Assembly: GCF_902726645.1 (NCBI RefSeq)
Contig: NZ_CACVAO010000001.1
Location: 62,001 to 126,000 of the forward strand
Origin: Halobacillus ihumii
GTDB taxonomy: Bacteria; Bacillota; Bacilli; Bacillales; Halobacillaceae
Reading direction: 5' to 3'
Length of the DNA stretch: 64,000 nucleotides
The notes below the pieces were generated by a model that worked only from the letters and a program-made list of their open reading frames with translations, was not told the DNA's origin and made no database searches. The translations under genes and the position numbers were made by a program. This document shows, piece after piece, positions 25,617 through 34,424 of this stretch (the stretch's first letter is position 1; each line of letters begins with the position of its first letter).

Positions 25617-25716
25617 TCATTATCCTCCTTCAAAAGCTTGTTAAGGTTAAAATTCTCCTTCCCCTGCATAACTCCTTCCCACATGACAAGACTAGAACTA
25701 ATGCTACAAAACAACC

Positions 25717-25732
25717 TACCTTACGTAAGGTA
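25717..25732. promoter_or_regulatory. Perfect 16-base palindrome, unknown operator
   Basis: TACCTTACGTAAGGTA reads the same on both strands. It lies in the 240-bp gap between the coiled-coil gene and sspM, 100 bases upstream of the former. It looks like a repressor operator, but I do not recognise its regulator. The rest of this gap shows nothing else firm. Confidence 0.45.
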
Positions 25733-25856
25733 TCGACACAAGAATGTCTTAATCATGAACCCTATCCCCAATAAATAAACCATGATTATGAAATGTCGAT
25801 TTATTGTCAAATATTATTTATAGGACTCAGCCTATGATGAAAGGAGGCCGCATTCA

Positions 25857-25949
25857 ATGCCTAAGAAGAAGCCAAAAGAAAAAAAGAAACCCACTCCGGC
25901 TAAAACTGATAACCCTAAGTTATCAGGGGAAGACCGCCCATCCACTTAA
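25857..25949 (+). CDS. sspM: Small acid-soluble spore protein M
   Basis: A 30-residue basic peptide: a Lys/Pro-rich first half (MPKKKPKEKKKPTPAK) and the C-terminus LSGEDRPST, which matches the end of B. subtilis SspM (GPNRPST). It is too short to be listed by simple gene finders. AAAGGAGG precedes the ATG by a good distance. In B. subtilis sspM also lies beside yppE-recU, so position supports the call. It should be made in the forespore; no clean sigma-G promoter was seen. Confidence 0.8.
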   Translation: MPKKKPKEKKKPTPAKTDNPKLSGEDRPST

Positions 25950-25953
25950 CCAT

Positions 25954-25993
25954 AAAGGGAGGCGCTTATGTTTATTAAATCCCGCCTCCCTTT
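25954..25993 (+). terminator. Hairpin after sspM
   Basis: Stem AAAGGGAGGCG/CGCCTCCCTTT five bases after the sspM stop. It is a strong stem but followed by CCCCC rather than T, so it is an atypical terminator. Confidence 0.55.
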
Positions 25994-26065
25994 CCCCCAT
26001 AAAACTCTTCTTCTGTTCGAATTTATGTGTTTGGTGCAGCAAAAGGTGTAAAAATTAAGGATTAT

Positions 26066-26094
26066 TTGTTGTTATTTGCGGGAAAAAGTATAAT
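26066..26094 (+). promoter_or_regulatory. Promoter of recU-ponA
   Basis: TTGTTG (26066-26071), 17 bp, TATAAT (26089-26094). The -10 is perfect. The leader to recU is about 115 bases and includes a hairpin at 26105-26141 (CTTCAT-TATCCT pairing with AGGATATGAAG). Confidence 0.75.
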
Positions 26095-26218
26095 AGAGTG
26101 AAACTTCATCGTATCCTAAAACGTTTAATAGGATATGAAGATGCTCCCCCATATTTCTGTTACACTTGGCGGCTTTTTTTTGGTATGATACCCTCATGGC
26201 ATTAGGGAGGGAAGTACT

Positions 26219-26809
26219 TTGAATTATCCCAATGGAAGAAAAGGCGTAAGCCAGAAATCGTTAAAACAAGGGAAAACAAAGGCCACTTTTAGTAATAGAG
26301 GTATGACCTTAGAAGAGGATATTGCATTAACCAATGACTATTATAGACACGCAAATATTGCAGTTGTACACAAAAAGCCGACACCTGTCCAAATAGTAAA
26401 TGTAGACTATCCAAAAAGAAGTGCAGCAGTCATTAAAGAAGCATACTTCAAACAAGCTTCAACAACGGATTTTAATGGAGTTTATCGAGGTCGTTATATT
26501 GACTTCGAGGCGAAGGAAACAAAGAATAAGACCTCCTTCCCTTTAAGCAACATCCACCAGCATCAAATTGATCATATGCGCGCATGTGACACTCACGGAG
26601 GCATATGCTTTATTATTGTCAAATTTGCCGTATATGAAGAGGTTTATTTTCTACCCGCAGTCAAACTTTTTTTGTATTGGGATGATCAATTTCAAGGCGG
26701 GCGAAAATCAATTCCCTATGAGCATATGAAAGTTGAAGGAGAACTCCTCCCCTTTCATTATCAAGCAAGGGTTGATTATGCTGCTGCTTTAGATAAGCTC
26801 TATTTTTGA
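26219..26809 (+). CDS. recU: Holliday junction resolvase RecU
   Basis: Cuts Holliday junctions in recombination repair and helps chromosome segregation. It has 196 residues. Nuclease residues appear in STTDFNGVYRGRYIDFEAKETKNKTSFPL (Asp, Glu and Lys near 82-100) with the preceding stalk loop region 40-60. Translation starts at TTG 26219, supported by GGGAGG; no ATG gives the family N-terminus (NYPNGRKG). It is cotranscribed with ponA, whose start is 17 bp past the recU stop, as in B. subtilis. Confidence 0.95.
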   Translation: MNYPNGRKGVSQKSLKQGKTKATFSNRGMTLEEDIALTNDYYRHANIAVVHKKPTPVQIVNVDYPKRSAAVIKEAYFKQASTTDFNGVYRGRYIDFEAKETKNKTSFPLSNIHQHQIDHMRACDTHGGICFIIVKFAVYEEVYFLPAVKLFLYWDDQFQGGRKSIPYEHMKVEGELLPFHYQARVDYAAALDKLYF

Positions 26810-26826
26810 ATTGGAGGAAGAGCAAC

Positions 26827-29541
26827 ATGGCCAACGAAAGCCAATCAAGAAGTGCAAGACGAAAGCAATTAAAGTCGAATAAAAAAGGAACGAAAAAACC
26901 TACCTTCAAACGTATCGTAATGATTCTCTTGACGATAGGCATCGTTCTTATGATAGCCGTAGGCGGCTTATTCACCTATTACATTGTAACGGCACCTGAA
27001 TTAAATGAAGAGCAATTATCTGATCCTATCTCGTCAAAACTGTATGATAAAAATGGTGATTTTATAACGGACCTAGCCGGCGAGCAAAGAAGAACTAAAG
27101 TTAGCTATAACGACCTTCCACCTACACTTATTGACGCGGTTTTAGCCACCGAGGACGTCCGATTCTTTGAACATATTGGAATAGATTTCAGACGTATTGC
27201 CGCCGCTATCATCGCGAATATTAAGGAAGGATTTGGGGCTGAAGGTGCCAGCACTATAACACAGCAAGTTGTTAAACGTTCCTTTTTATCAAGCGATAAG
27301 ACATTAAAACGTAAAGTACAGGAACAGTATTTAGCTATTAAACTAGATCAGGAATACTCCAAAGAAAAGATTTTAGAAATGTACCTTAATAAAATTTATT
27401 ATGGACAAGGTGCCTATGGGGTAGCTGAAGCAGCTCAAACTTATTTTGGCAAAAACGAATTAAGTAAACTTACATTGCCAGAAATAGCTATACTAGCGGG
27501 ATTACCGCAACGGCCTTCTGCCTATAACCCATATAAAAATCCAGAACTTGCGAAACAACGAATGAGCGTTGTACTTAGTCTGATGGTCCAGCATGGGAAG
27601 ATTAGTGAAGAAGAGGCTGAGAAGGCAAGACAAACGAATGTAGAAGATTTACTAGCTGAACAGACTGAAAGAGAGTCACCATATAAAGCATTTATCGACC
27701 AGGTTCGAGAAGAAGTAGAAGCAAAAATGGATGGTGCCAACATTTACAAAGATGGCTTAAAAATCTACACAACACTAGATCCTGAAGCACAGAAATATGT
27801 TGAGCAAATGCTTGGAAAAGAAAGCACGATTAATTGGCCAGATGAAAAAGTTGAAACTGGTATAGCAGTGACCGATACCCAAACAGGTGCTGTTCGAGCT
27901 ATTGGCGGCGGTCGAAACTATAAAGAGGGTAACTTTAACTATGCTACGGACACCCAAAGACAGCCAGGATCAACCTTAAAGCCAATTACAGCTTATGGTC
28001 CAGCTATTCAATATAATAAACTGTCAACTTATCATCAGATCAAAGACGAACCGATAGATATTAACGGGTACTCCCCTAATAACTATGATGACAGGTTCCG
28101 TGGATGGGTAAGTATGCGTTATGCTCTCAGTCGTTCCTTGAATATTCCGGCTGTGAAAACATTGCATGAAACAGGTATTGATAAAGCACAGAAATTTGCG
28201 GAAGGACTAGGCATTAACTTCAAAAATGATCAGATGTATTTAAGTGATGCGATCGGCGGGGGAAATGCAGAAGTTAGTCCACTACAGCTAAGCGGTGCAT
28301 ATGCAGCGTTTGGAAATGAAGGAGTTTATAACGAACCGTATACAGTTAGAAAAGTAGAGGTTCCAGGCCAAGGAACGGTTGACTTAAAACCTGAACCTAA
28401 ATCAGCCATGAACAGCTACACGGCTTATATGGTTACATCCATGTTACAAACAGTAATGTCAGAAGGTACAGGAACAGCAGCCAATGTCCCAGGTCTTCCT
28501 GAGGCAGGTAAAACGGGTACAACCAATAGTGAAACCGACGATGGGACTGACATTGTTCCAGATTCTTGGTTCAGCGGTTACACAACAAATTATTCGATAT
28601 CGGTTTGGACTGGTTATCCAAAGGGATACCAGGATTTATCCGAGGCAACTCAAGATATCCCTAAACAGCTGTTTAAGTCAGTTATGAGCCATATTTCAGA
28701 AGGAACAGAAACAAGCGACTTCCAAAAACCCGGATCCGTTGAAAAGGTTGAAGTAGAAGAAGGCTCACGCCCAGCTAAACTACCTAGCCCATATACTCCG
28801 GAGAGTCGTATAGTAACAGAATTGTTCCACGTTGATAATACACCGTCTCAAGTTTCTCAAGTATTTCAGAAACTAGAGCCAGTTCAAGATTTGTCAGCTT
28901 CCTATGATACGGAAGCACAGGCGATTAACCTTGAATGGGGCTATGAAGAACCTGAAGGAGTCTCATTTGAAGTAACGGTATCCATTGATGGCGGAGAAGC
29001 AAGACAACTTACGAGAACGAAAGATAGTACGGTGGAAATCACGAATGCTCAACCTGGTTCTACCTATGAATTTACGGTAACTGCCGTAAGTGATAATGAG
29101 AATGCAGAAGACAGTGATCCAGCTACTGCTAGTGTAGAAATTCCTGCTGAGGATGGAGCCGAAGAAAATCCTGAAGAGGAGAATCCTGAAGGTGAAAATC
29201 CTGAAGATGAGCAGAACAACGAAGGCAATGAAAACAACGGTAATCAAAATGGTAACAACGGTAACAATGGTAATAACGGTAATAACGAGAATAACGGTAA
29301 TAATGGTAGCGGAAATGGTAATGAAAGTGGAGATGGTCAAGGAAATAATGGCGGAAATCAAAATGGCGGAGACCAAAGTGAAGACGATACCGGTTCTGGA
29401 GAAGGCGGGACCGGGGACTCCGGCTCTGGAGGTGGCTCCTCCGAGGATGATAACACTGGAGGAGATAATTCAGACGGTGAGCCTGGAGGAACCGAGGGTG
29501 ATTCCGGCCAACCACAAGAGCGTGAAGAACCCGCTGCGTAA
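26827..29541 (+). CDS. ponA: Bifunctional penicillin-binding protein 1 (PBP1A/1B)
   Basis: Polymerises and cross-links peptidoglycan at the membrane. It has 904 residues: cytoplasmic basic start, one membrane segment (about residues 30-54), transglycosylase domain (ATEDVRFFEH, catalytic Glu109), transpeptidase domain (Ser382 in PGSTLKP, SRSLN, KTGTT at 562-566), a fibronectin-III-like domain (about 685-770) and a 130-residue tail of Glu, Asn, Gly and Ser repeats. GGAGGAAG before the ATG at 26827 decides the start. The acidic, Asn-Gly tail is longer than in most Bacilli. GpsB is its expected partner. Confidence 0.97.
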   Translation: MANESQSRSARRKQLKSNKKGTKKPTFKRIVMILLTIGIVLMIAVGGLFTYYIVTAPELNEEQLSDPISSKLYDKNGDFITDLAGEQRRTKVSYNDLPPTLIDAVLATEDVRFFEHIGIDFRRIAAAIIANIKEGFGAEGASTITQQVVKRSFLSSDKTLKRKVQEQYLAIKLDQEYSKEKILEMYLNKIYYGQGAYGVAEAAQTYFGKNELSKLTLPEIAILAGLPQRPSAYNPYKNPELAKQRMSVVLSLMVQHGKISEEEAEKARQTNVEDLLAEQTERESPYKAFIDQVREEVEAKMDGANIYKDGLKIYTTLDPEAQKYVEQMLGKESTINWPDEKVETGIAVTDTQTGAVRAIGGGRNYKEGNFNYATDTQRQPGSTLKPITAYGPAIQYNKLSTYHQIKDEPIDINGYSPNNYDDRFRGWVSMRYALSRSLNIPAVKTLHETGIDKAQKFAEGLGINFKNDQMYLSDAIGGGNAEVSPLQLSGAYAAFGNEGVYNEPYTVRKVEVPGQGTVDLKPEPKSAMNSYTAYMVTSMLQTVMSEGTGTAANVPGLPEAGKTGTTNSETDDGTDIVPDSWFSGYTTNYSISVWTGYPKGYQDLSEATQDIPKQLFKSVMSHISEGTETSDFQKPGSVEKVEVEEGSRPAKLPSPYTPESRIVTELFHVDNTPSQVSQVFQKLEPVQDLSASYDTEAQAINLEWGYEEPEGVSFEVTVSIDGGEARQLTRTKDSTVEITNAQPGSTYEFTVTAVSDNENAEDSDPATASVEIPAEDGAEENPEEENPEGENPEDEQNNEGNENNGNQNGNNGNNGNNGNNENNGNNGSGNGNESGDGQGNNGGNQNGGDQSEDDTGSGEGGTGDSGSGGGSSEDDNTGGDNSDGEPGGTEGDSGQPQEREEPAA
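29224..29520 (+). repeat. Asn-Gly repeat tract in the ponA tail
   Basis: Imperfect tandem repeats with a 9-base unit like GGTAATAAC run from about 29236 to 29320, then a Gly/Ser/Asp-rich part to the stop. The codons vary (AAT/AAC, GGT/GGC), so it is partly worn down. Long open frames on the opposite strand here are shadows of this composition. Confidence 0.75.
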
Positions 29542-29548
29542 ATAACGC

Positions 29549-29577
29549 AACCCCCACTGTATAAGACAGTGGGGGTT
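29549..29577 (+). terminator. Terminator of recU-ponA
   Basis: Perfect stem AACCCCCACTGT/ACAGTGGGGGTT with a 5-base loop, followed by TTT. Confidence 0.9.
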
Positions 29578-29611
29578 TTTATGAATAGAATTATATTTAT
29601 TTTAGCAATTG

Positions 29612-29693
29612 ACTTACACGAAAACTCCCGCTTGGAAAGCTCAGTGTAAGTTAACTGCGTGGTTTTTCCTAACACTTTGAAAAGAGGCGGGAG
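29612..29693. repeat. Nested inverted repeats between ponA and nth
   Basis: ACTTACAC (29612-29619) pairs with GTGTAAGT (29644-29651), and CTCCCGC (29625-29631), lying in that loop, pairs with GCGGGAG (29687-29693). The two pairings exclude each other only in part (a pseudoknot order). It has no T run and lies where the remembered B. subtilis map has ypoC. Confidence 0.5.
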
Positions 29694-29702
29694 ATGAACC
29701 TT

Positions 29703-30350
29703 CTACTTTTTCCTCATTCGTTTCTGCCCTTCCCTGCAAAGATGCAGCAACGGACACTCCTCACACTGAGGACGCTGCGCCTTACAATGATAGCGTCCGA
29801 AGAAAATCATCCGATGATGGGTATCACTCCACTCTTCTTTTGGAATTTTACGCATCAACGTCTTTTCAACCTCTAATACAGAATCTTTATACCTGCAAAT
29901 AGCCAGCCGCTTTGAGACGCGCTCAACATGCGTATCCACCGCAATAGCTGGTTCCTGAAAGGCTACGGAAGCTACCACATTCGCTGTTTTTCTTCCGACA
30001 CCTGCTAAGCTTTCAAGCTCCTGCTTCGTCGACGGCACTCTACCATCAAACTTTTCAATGAGGGTATGGGAGAGCTTTTGAATATTCTTAGCTTTATTTC
30101 TATACAATCCAATAGATTTGATGTCATGCTGTAACTCCTCCAGAGGAACGGCTAGATAATCCTCGGGACTTTTATACTTCCGAAATAATTGTGGAGTAAC
30201 CTTATTAACTAAAGCATCTGTAGCCTGAGCTGACAATACAACAGCCACTAGAAGTTCAAAAGCATTGCTGTGAGTCAGTTCACATTCAGCGTCAGGAAAC
30301 ATTTCTTCAAATGCATCTAGACATTCTCTTATTTGACTTTTATTAAGCAT
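29703..30350 (-). CDS. nth: Endonuclease III
   Basis: A DNA glycosylase and AP lyase for oxidised pyrimidines. It has 215 residues. The helix-hairpin-helix with the catalytic Lys is LAGVGRKTANVVAS (near residue 115), the catalytic Asp is in VDTHVERV near 138, and the C-terminal 4Fe-4S ligands are in CKAQRPQCEECPLLHLC. It is 10 bp downstream of dnaD, the order known in Bacillus. Its 3' end faces ponA. Confidence 0.97.
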   Translation of the reverse strand: MLNKSQIRECLDAFEEMFPDAECELTHSNAFELLVAVVLSAQATDALVNKVTPQLFRKYKSPEDYLAVPLEELQHDIKSIGLYRNKAKNIQKLSHTLIEKFDGRVPSTKQELESLAGVGRKTANVVASVAFQEPAIAVDTHVERVSKRLAICRYKDSVLEVEKTLMRKIPKEEWSDTHHRMIFFGRYHCKAQRPQCEECPLLHLCREGQKRMRKK

Positions 30351-30360
30351 AACGTTTCTC

Positions 30361-31065
30361 CTATAAATCCTCCTCTAACCAATTATAGTACAACGATACA
30401 TCTCTTTTTGGCTTTGGTTTGGAAGAGGAAGCATTTTTTACTTGGCCTTGTCTGAATTGCTTGCCATGCTGACGAGCCTGGTCAACAGTTTGGATTCCTT
30501 TTCGCTTCCACTCTCTTAGAATCCGGTCGATATATTTAAAGTTAAGTTTCCCCATCAACACAGCTTCTCTTAATGCTGCTTTTATAAGAGCTGGTGCTTG
30601 TTCTTCCTGATCAAGCCAGATATTAATATTCTCTATTTCAAAAGGAGATAATGGCCGGCCGAACTCTTGCTCGAATAAAGGAAATAAATTTTCTGTCTGC
30701 TTTTTGTCATCTGAATAGGAATTTGTACGTTCCGCAAATAATTTTTCCCATAGCGGCTCTAAGGAATAAGATTCATTTATGACTAATTGTTCACTGTGTT
30801 TCTGCTCGATCGTAACGAATTGTTTTTGCATCAATTTTCTTAATACCTTAGAACAGTCCTGGCTTGAAAAAGAAAGATATTCAGCCAATTGTTCAGGAGT
30901 AGGAAAAGGATTCCCCTCCAGGTAAAAACGGTGAATTTGCAACAAAACAACAAGCTCATGCTCGTCCATTCCTAATCGCCGATATTGCAGTAACAACTGT
31001 TTCGGAATCATCATTTGGTGATTGATGATGTCCTCGAACCTTTGATATTTCGCCAAGGTGTTCAC
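30361..31065 (-). CDS. dnaD: DNA replication initiation protein DnaD
   Basis: Helps load the replicative helicase at oriC and at restart sites. It has 234 residues: N-terminal winged-helix oligomer domain (about 1-120, with LLQYRRLGMDEHELVVLLQI) and the C-terminal DnaB-DnaD domain with the FEQEFGRPLSPFEIENINIWLD motif and the YIDRILREWKRKGI DNA-binding part. The gene lies between asnS and nth, the conserved order. A terminator upstream (31096-31126) suggests partial separation from asnS. Confidence 0.95.
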   Translation of the reverse strand: MNTLAKYQRFEDIINHQMMIPKQLLLQYRRLGMDEHELVVLLQIHRFYLEGNPFPTPEQLAEYLSFSSQDCSKVLRKLMQKQFVTIEQKHSEQLVINESYSLEPLWEKLFAERTNSYSDDKKQTENLFPLFEQEFGRPLSPFEIENINIWLDQEEQAPALIKAALREAVLMGKLNFKYIDRILREWKRKGIQTVDQARQHGKQFRQGQVKNASSSKPKPKRDVSLYYNWLEEDL

Positions 31066-31095
31066 CTCATTCTGTGGTGGTTATAGAAGGAAAAA

Positions 31096-31126
31096 CACCG
31101 ATAGCTAAAAACATAACGTATCGGTG
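31096..31126 (-). terminator. Terminator of asnS
   Basis: Stem CACCGATA/TATCGGTG, followed on the minus strand by TTTTTCC. It lies between asnS and dnaD. Confidence 0.8.
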
Positions 31127-31137
31127 CTTCTGCTCTA

Positions 31138-32430
31138 TTAAGGATATAGTCGATTCAATAAGCGAGGGAATGGAATTGTTTCACGTACATGTTCCACACC
31201 AGATATCCATGCTACTGTTCTTTCTAATCCTAGTCCGAAGCCTGAATGCGGTACACTCCCATATTCACGAAGTTGCAAGTACCATTTGTAGGCATCCCCC
31301 GTAAGATTGTGCTCTTCGTAACGCTTACGCATGAGCTCAAGATCATCAATTCGCTGAGAACCTCCGATAATCTCACCATACCCTTCCGGTGCAATTAAGT
31401 CAGCACATAATACAACCTCAGGACGATCAGGGTCTGGTTTCATGTAAAATGATTTGATTTCGGCAGGATAGTTCGTAATAAATACTGGCTTTTCATAACT
31501 TTCAGCAATTGCTGTCTCATGTGGGGCCCCGAAATCTTCTCCCCATTCGATATCCTCAAAGCCCTTCTCCTTTAAGAGATTAATTGCTTCATCATAACTA
31601 ATTCTAGGAAAAGGTGCTTTAATCTTTTCAAGAACATTCGTATCGCGCCCAAGTGTTTCCAATTCTAGAGCACAATTTTCAAGAACAGCTTCCACCACAT
31701 GGGTCACATATTGTTCTTGAACTTCCAGACTATCATCATGATCCATAAAAGCCATTTCCGGCTCAATCATCCAGAACTCGATTAAATGACGGCGAGTTTT
31801 TGATTTTTCTGCTCTAAATGTTGGTCCAAAACTAAATACTTTACCAAAGGCCATAGCTGCTGCTTCCATATACAGCTGACCACTTTGGGACAAGTATGCA
31901 TCTTCGTCGAAGTATTTAGTATGGAATAATTCTGTAGTCCCTTCTGCAGAAGATCCAGTTAGTATCGGGGGGTCAATTTTGACATAATTATTCGTATTGA
32001 AAAATTCATAAGTTGCTCGAATAATTTCGTTTCTAACTTTCATCACAGCATGCTGTTTTTTAGAACGCAGCCACAGATGTCTGTGATCCATTAAAAACTC
32101 TGTCCCGTGTTCCTTAGGCGTAATTGGATAATCTACGGCTTCATGAATCAATTCAAAATGGTTCACTTGTATCTCGTACCCAAAAGAAGAACGAGAATCT
32201 TCCACAATTACTCCAGTGACGTAAAGGGAAGACTCCTGAGTTAAAGCTTTCGCCTCTTGAAACTTTTCTTCTCCGATATCATTTTTAACTACGATGCCTT
32301 GCATAAATCCTGTACCATCACGCAACTGTAAGAAAGCGATTTTTCCGCTTGATCGTTTATTGTGGAGCCATGCCCCGATGGTTACTTCTTCGCCCACATG
32401 ATTTGAAACTTCTGCAATTGTCGTTTTCAT
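31138..32430 (-). CDS. asnS: Asparaginyl-tRNA synthetase
   Basis: Charges tRNA-Asn. It has 430 residues: an N-terminal OB-fold anticodon-binding domain (residues 1-110, [26 protein letters not shown]) and a class II catalytic core with motif 2 [21 protein letters not shown] and motif 3 [10 protein letters not shown]. Asn-specific rather than Asp-specific features fit the order asnS-dnaD. The gene starts 19 bp after aspB. No T-box was seen upstream. Confidence 0.96.
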   Translation of the reverse strand: MKTTIAEVSNHVGEEVTIGAWLHNKRSSGKIAFLQLRDGTGFMQGIVVKNDIGEEKFQEAKALTQESSLYVTGVIVEDSRSSFGYEIQVNHFELIHEAVDYPITPKEHGTEFLMDHRHLWLRSKKQHAVMKVRNEIIRATYEFFNTNNYVKIDPPILTGSSAEGTTELFHTKYFDEDAYLSQSGQLYMEAAAMAFGKVFSFGPTFRAEKSKTRRHLIEFWMIEPEMAFMDHDDSLEVQEQYVTHVVEAVLENCALELETLGRDTNVLEKIKAPFPRISYDEAINLLKEKGFEDIEWGEDFGAPHETAIAESYEKPVFITNYPAEIKSFYMKPDPDRPEVVLCADLIAPEGYGEIIGGSQRIDDLELMRKRYEEHNLTGDAYKWYLQLREYGSVPHSGFGLGLERTVAWISGVEHVRETIPFPRLLNRLYP

Positions 32431-32449
32431 GAGATTCCCTCCAAGCTAG

Positions 32450-33640
32450 TTAACTATCTGATTGATTTTTTTCGACAAAACGCTTTAAACGTTTAGCAGC
32501 TTCCTCTAATTGATCGATCGATGTGGCATAGGAAAGCCTTACATTCTCCGGTGATCCAAAACCAGATCCAGGTACAAGAGCCACCTTTTCTTCTTCGAGC
32601 AACGTGGTTACCCATTCATCTACCGTATTAAAACCGCACTTTTTTGCAGTTTCTATTACGTTAGGGAACAAATAGAAAGCGCCTTTTGGCTTCTCGCATG
32701 ATACACCTGGTATTTCTAGCAGCCAGGTATGTAAAGCATCCAATCTTTCATGGAAGGCCTGACGCATCTTTTTCACCTCTTCGTTTGAGCCTTTGTAAGC
32801 TGCTAAGGCTGCATATTGGGAGATTGAGGTAGGATTAGATGTCGAATGGGAAGCCATATTTGTCATAGCCTTAATGATCTTAGCCTGTCCCAAAGCATAG
32901 CCGATTCTCCAGCCCGTCATAGAATGGGATTTTGATACACCGTTTATAATAATTGTTTGTTTAAATAATTCATCTGATAACTGTGCCATAGACACATGTT
33001 GATCGTCAGAATAAATCAGTTTTTCGTAAATTTCATCGGAAACAATTAAAATGTCATGCTTCACACACACTTCACCAATCGCTCGAAGTTCATCCTCTGA
33101 ATAAATCATACCAGTCGGATTACTAGGGGAATTGATGATAACAGCTTTTGTTTGTTTAGTAATCGATTCCTCAAGCTGTTGAGGTGTAATTTTGAACTGA
33201 TTTTCCTCTTTTGCTTTAACGATAACAGGGGTGCCTTCTGCCAGTTTGATCTGCTCAGGATAACTTACCCAATAAGGGGCCGGAACAATGACCTCATCTC
33301 CCTTATTCAACAATACTTGAAACAAAGTAAATAAGGCATGTTTTGCACCTGTGGTCACAATGACCTCATCGGTGGAATAATTCAGATTATGATCATCTTT
33401 CATCTTTGACAAAATGGCCTTTTTTAAATCGGGGATTCCTCCTGAAGGTGTGTATTTCGTCAAACCTTCTTCCATAGCGTCTGCTGCTGCAGCAATAATA
33501 TGATGAGGGGTATTAAAATCCGGTTCCCCTGCTCCGAGGCCTATCACATCATGTCCTTCTGACTTTAGTTCTTTTGCTTTAGCAGTTATCGCCAATGTAG
33601 ATGATGGTGTAAGTGTTTGTACGCGCTTAGCTAATTCCAT
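32450..33640 (-). CDS. aspB: Aspartate aminotransferase, class I/II fold
   Basis: Interconverts aspartate and oxaloacetate with pyridoxal phosphate. It has 396 residues. The lysine that holds the cofactor is in GVSKSHSMTGWRIGYALG near residue 236, with SPSNPTGMIYSE and the DEIYEKLIY Asp upstream. The ATG at 33640 is preferred to one at 33649 because AAGGG spacing fits and the relatives begin ELAKRVQTLTPS. It lies between asnS and ypmB, as in B. subtilis. Confidence 0.95.
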   Translation of the reverse strand: MELAKRVQTLTPSSTLAITAKAKELKSEGHDVIGLGAGEPDFNTPHHIIAAAADAMEEGLTKYTPSGGIPDLKKAILSKMKDDHNLNYSTDEVIVTTGAKHALFTLFQVLLNKGDEVIVPAPYWVSYPEQIKLAEGTPVIVKAKEENQFKITPQQLEESITKQTKAVIINSPSNPTGMIYSEDELRAIGEVCVKHDILIVSDEIYEKLIYSDDQHVSMAQLSDELFKQTIIINGVSKSHSMTGWRIGYALGQAKIIKAMTNMASHSTSNPTSISQYAALAAYKGSNEEVKKMRQAFHERLDALHTWLLEIPGVSCEKPKGAFYLFPNVIETAKKCGFNTVDEWVTTLLEEEKVALVPGSGFGSPENVRLSYATSIDQLEEAAKRLKRFVEKNQSDS

Positions 33641-33657
33641 GAAACTCATCCCTTCGT

Positions 33658-34197
33658 TTAAGTTTGAGGCTGGCGAAATGCAAATCTTTGAATCGGCTCG
33701 CCGTTCTCAGCCTTTACATATTCTAAAACATATCTTTGATTTTCATCGATATAAGTAAGTTCCCATGCTGGGCTATTCTCTTCATAGGCAAGTTGTATAT
33801 CTAAAAATGAGCAACTGGAACAGTTAGCCTGCAGCTCTTTTTTTAATTGATCAGAGGAGACCATGTTGCTGGTATTGATTGTTGTAAGCACCTTCATATT
33901 TTTAAGATTAATAAAGGCAGCCAATTCCTCATCACTTTCAGTTTTGCCGCGAACGATATGGATTGGCCGTTCGCCGTTGTAACTCGTTACCTCTGAAACA
34001 TTAGCAATTTTCGTCTCGGATAAAGCCAGACTTTTAGCTTCACTATATCCTTCAGTGTGATTGCTCTGGATTTGTACATACATCCATGTTAGTAAACATC
34101 CCGAAAGTAAAATCAATAGACCGACGATTAAAAGAACCCATTTCAGCCAGCTAGGTGCGGTATATCGTGAAGACTGCTGTTTCGTTATCATCTTCAT
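33658..34197 (-). CDS. ypmB: YpmB-like membrane-anchored protein (DUF5590)
   Basis: A 179-residue protein with one N-terminal membrane segment (about residues 20-46) and an outer domain of PepSY-like build (EVTSYNGERPIHIVRGKTE, then WELTYIDENQRYVLEYV). It matches YpmB, of unknown function. The ATG at 34197 overlaps the end of ypmA by 47 bp; a second ATG two codons later is equally possible. No strong ribosome site is seen, so it may be translated by coupling to ypmA. Confidence 0.8.
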   Translation of the reverse strand: MKMITKQQSSRYTAPSWLKWVLLIVGLLILLSGCLLTWMYVQIQSNHTEGYSEAKSLALSETKIANVSEVTSYNGERPIHIVRGKTESDEELAAFINLKNMKVLTTINTSNMVSSDQLKKELQANCSSCSFLDIQLAYEENSPAWELTYIDENQRYVLEYVKAENGEPIQRFAFRQPQT

Positions 34198-34321
34198 CTA
34201 GAGCGAGTCCAAACATTAAATTTTGTTCTTTCAGTGTACGGTTAAGTGTATCAACAACCTTATACAGATCGTCTGATTTCTGAATCCTTACAGTTGAAAG
34301 GGTTTCGATCTTGTTTTCCAT
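34151..34321 (-). CDS. ypmA: YpmA family protein (DUF4264)
   Basis: A 56-residue protein of unknown function. The text MENKIETLSTVRIQKSDDLYKVVDTLNRTLKEQNLMFGLALDE is highly conserved in Bacilli and ends FTIYRT. The ATG at 34321 is used because GGGGGATG precedes it and it matches the B. subtilis start; a longer frame runs to 34348. It overlaps ypmB by 47 bp. The family number is from memory. Confidence 0.85.
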   Translation of the reverse strand: MENKIETLSTVRIQKSDDLYKVVDTLNRTLKEQNLMFGLALDEDDNETAVFTIYRT

Positions 34322-34424
34322 ATTTACATCCCCCATCGTCTTTTCCAAGGTTCTTCATCGGTACATACGTAAAACATTATAACAGGAATTATACTTAAAT
34401 TAGAAAGAGTTTCGGTATTTTCCT

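Noticed and set aside
28963..29557. Two long open frames antisense to the ponA tail
   Set aside because: They arise from the low-complexity Asn/Gly/Glu repeat read in the other direction; composition is repetitive and no ribosome site is present.
32431..32449. T-box upstream of asnS
   Set aside because: The gap to aspB is only 19 bases, with no room for a T-box; asnS is read from the upstream operon.
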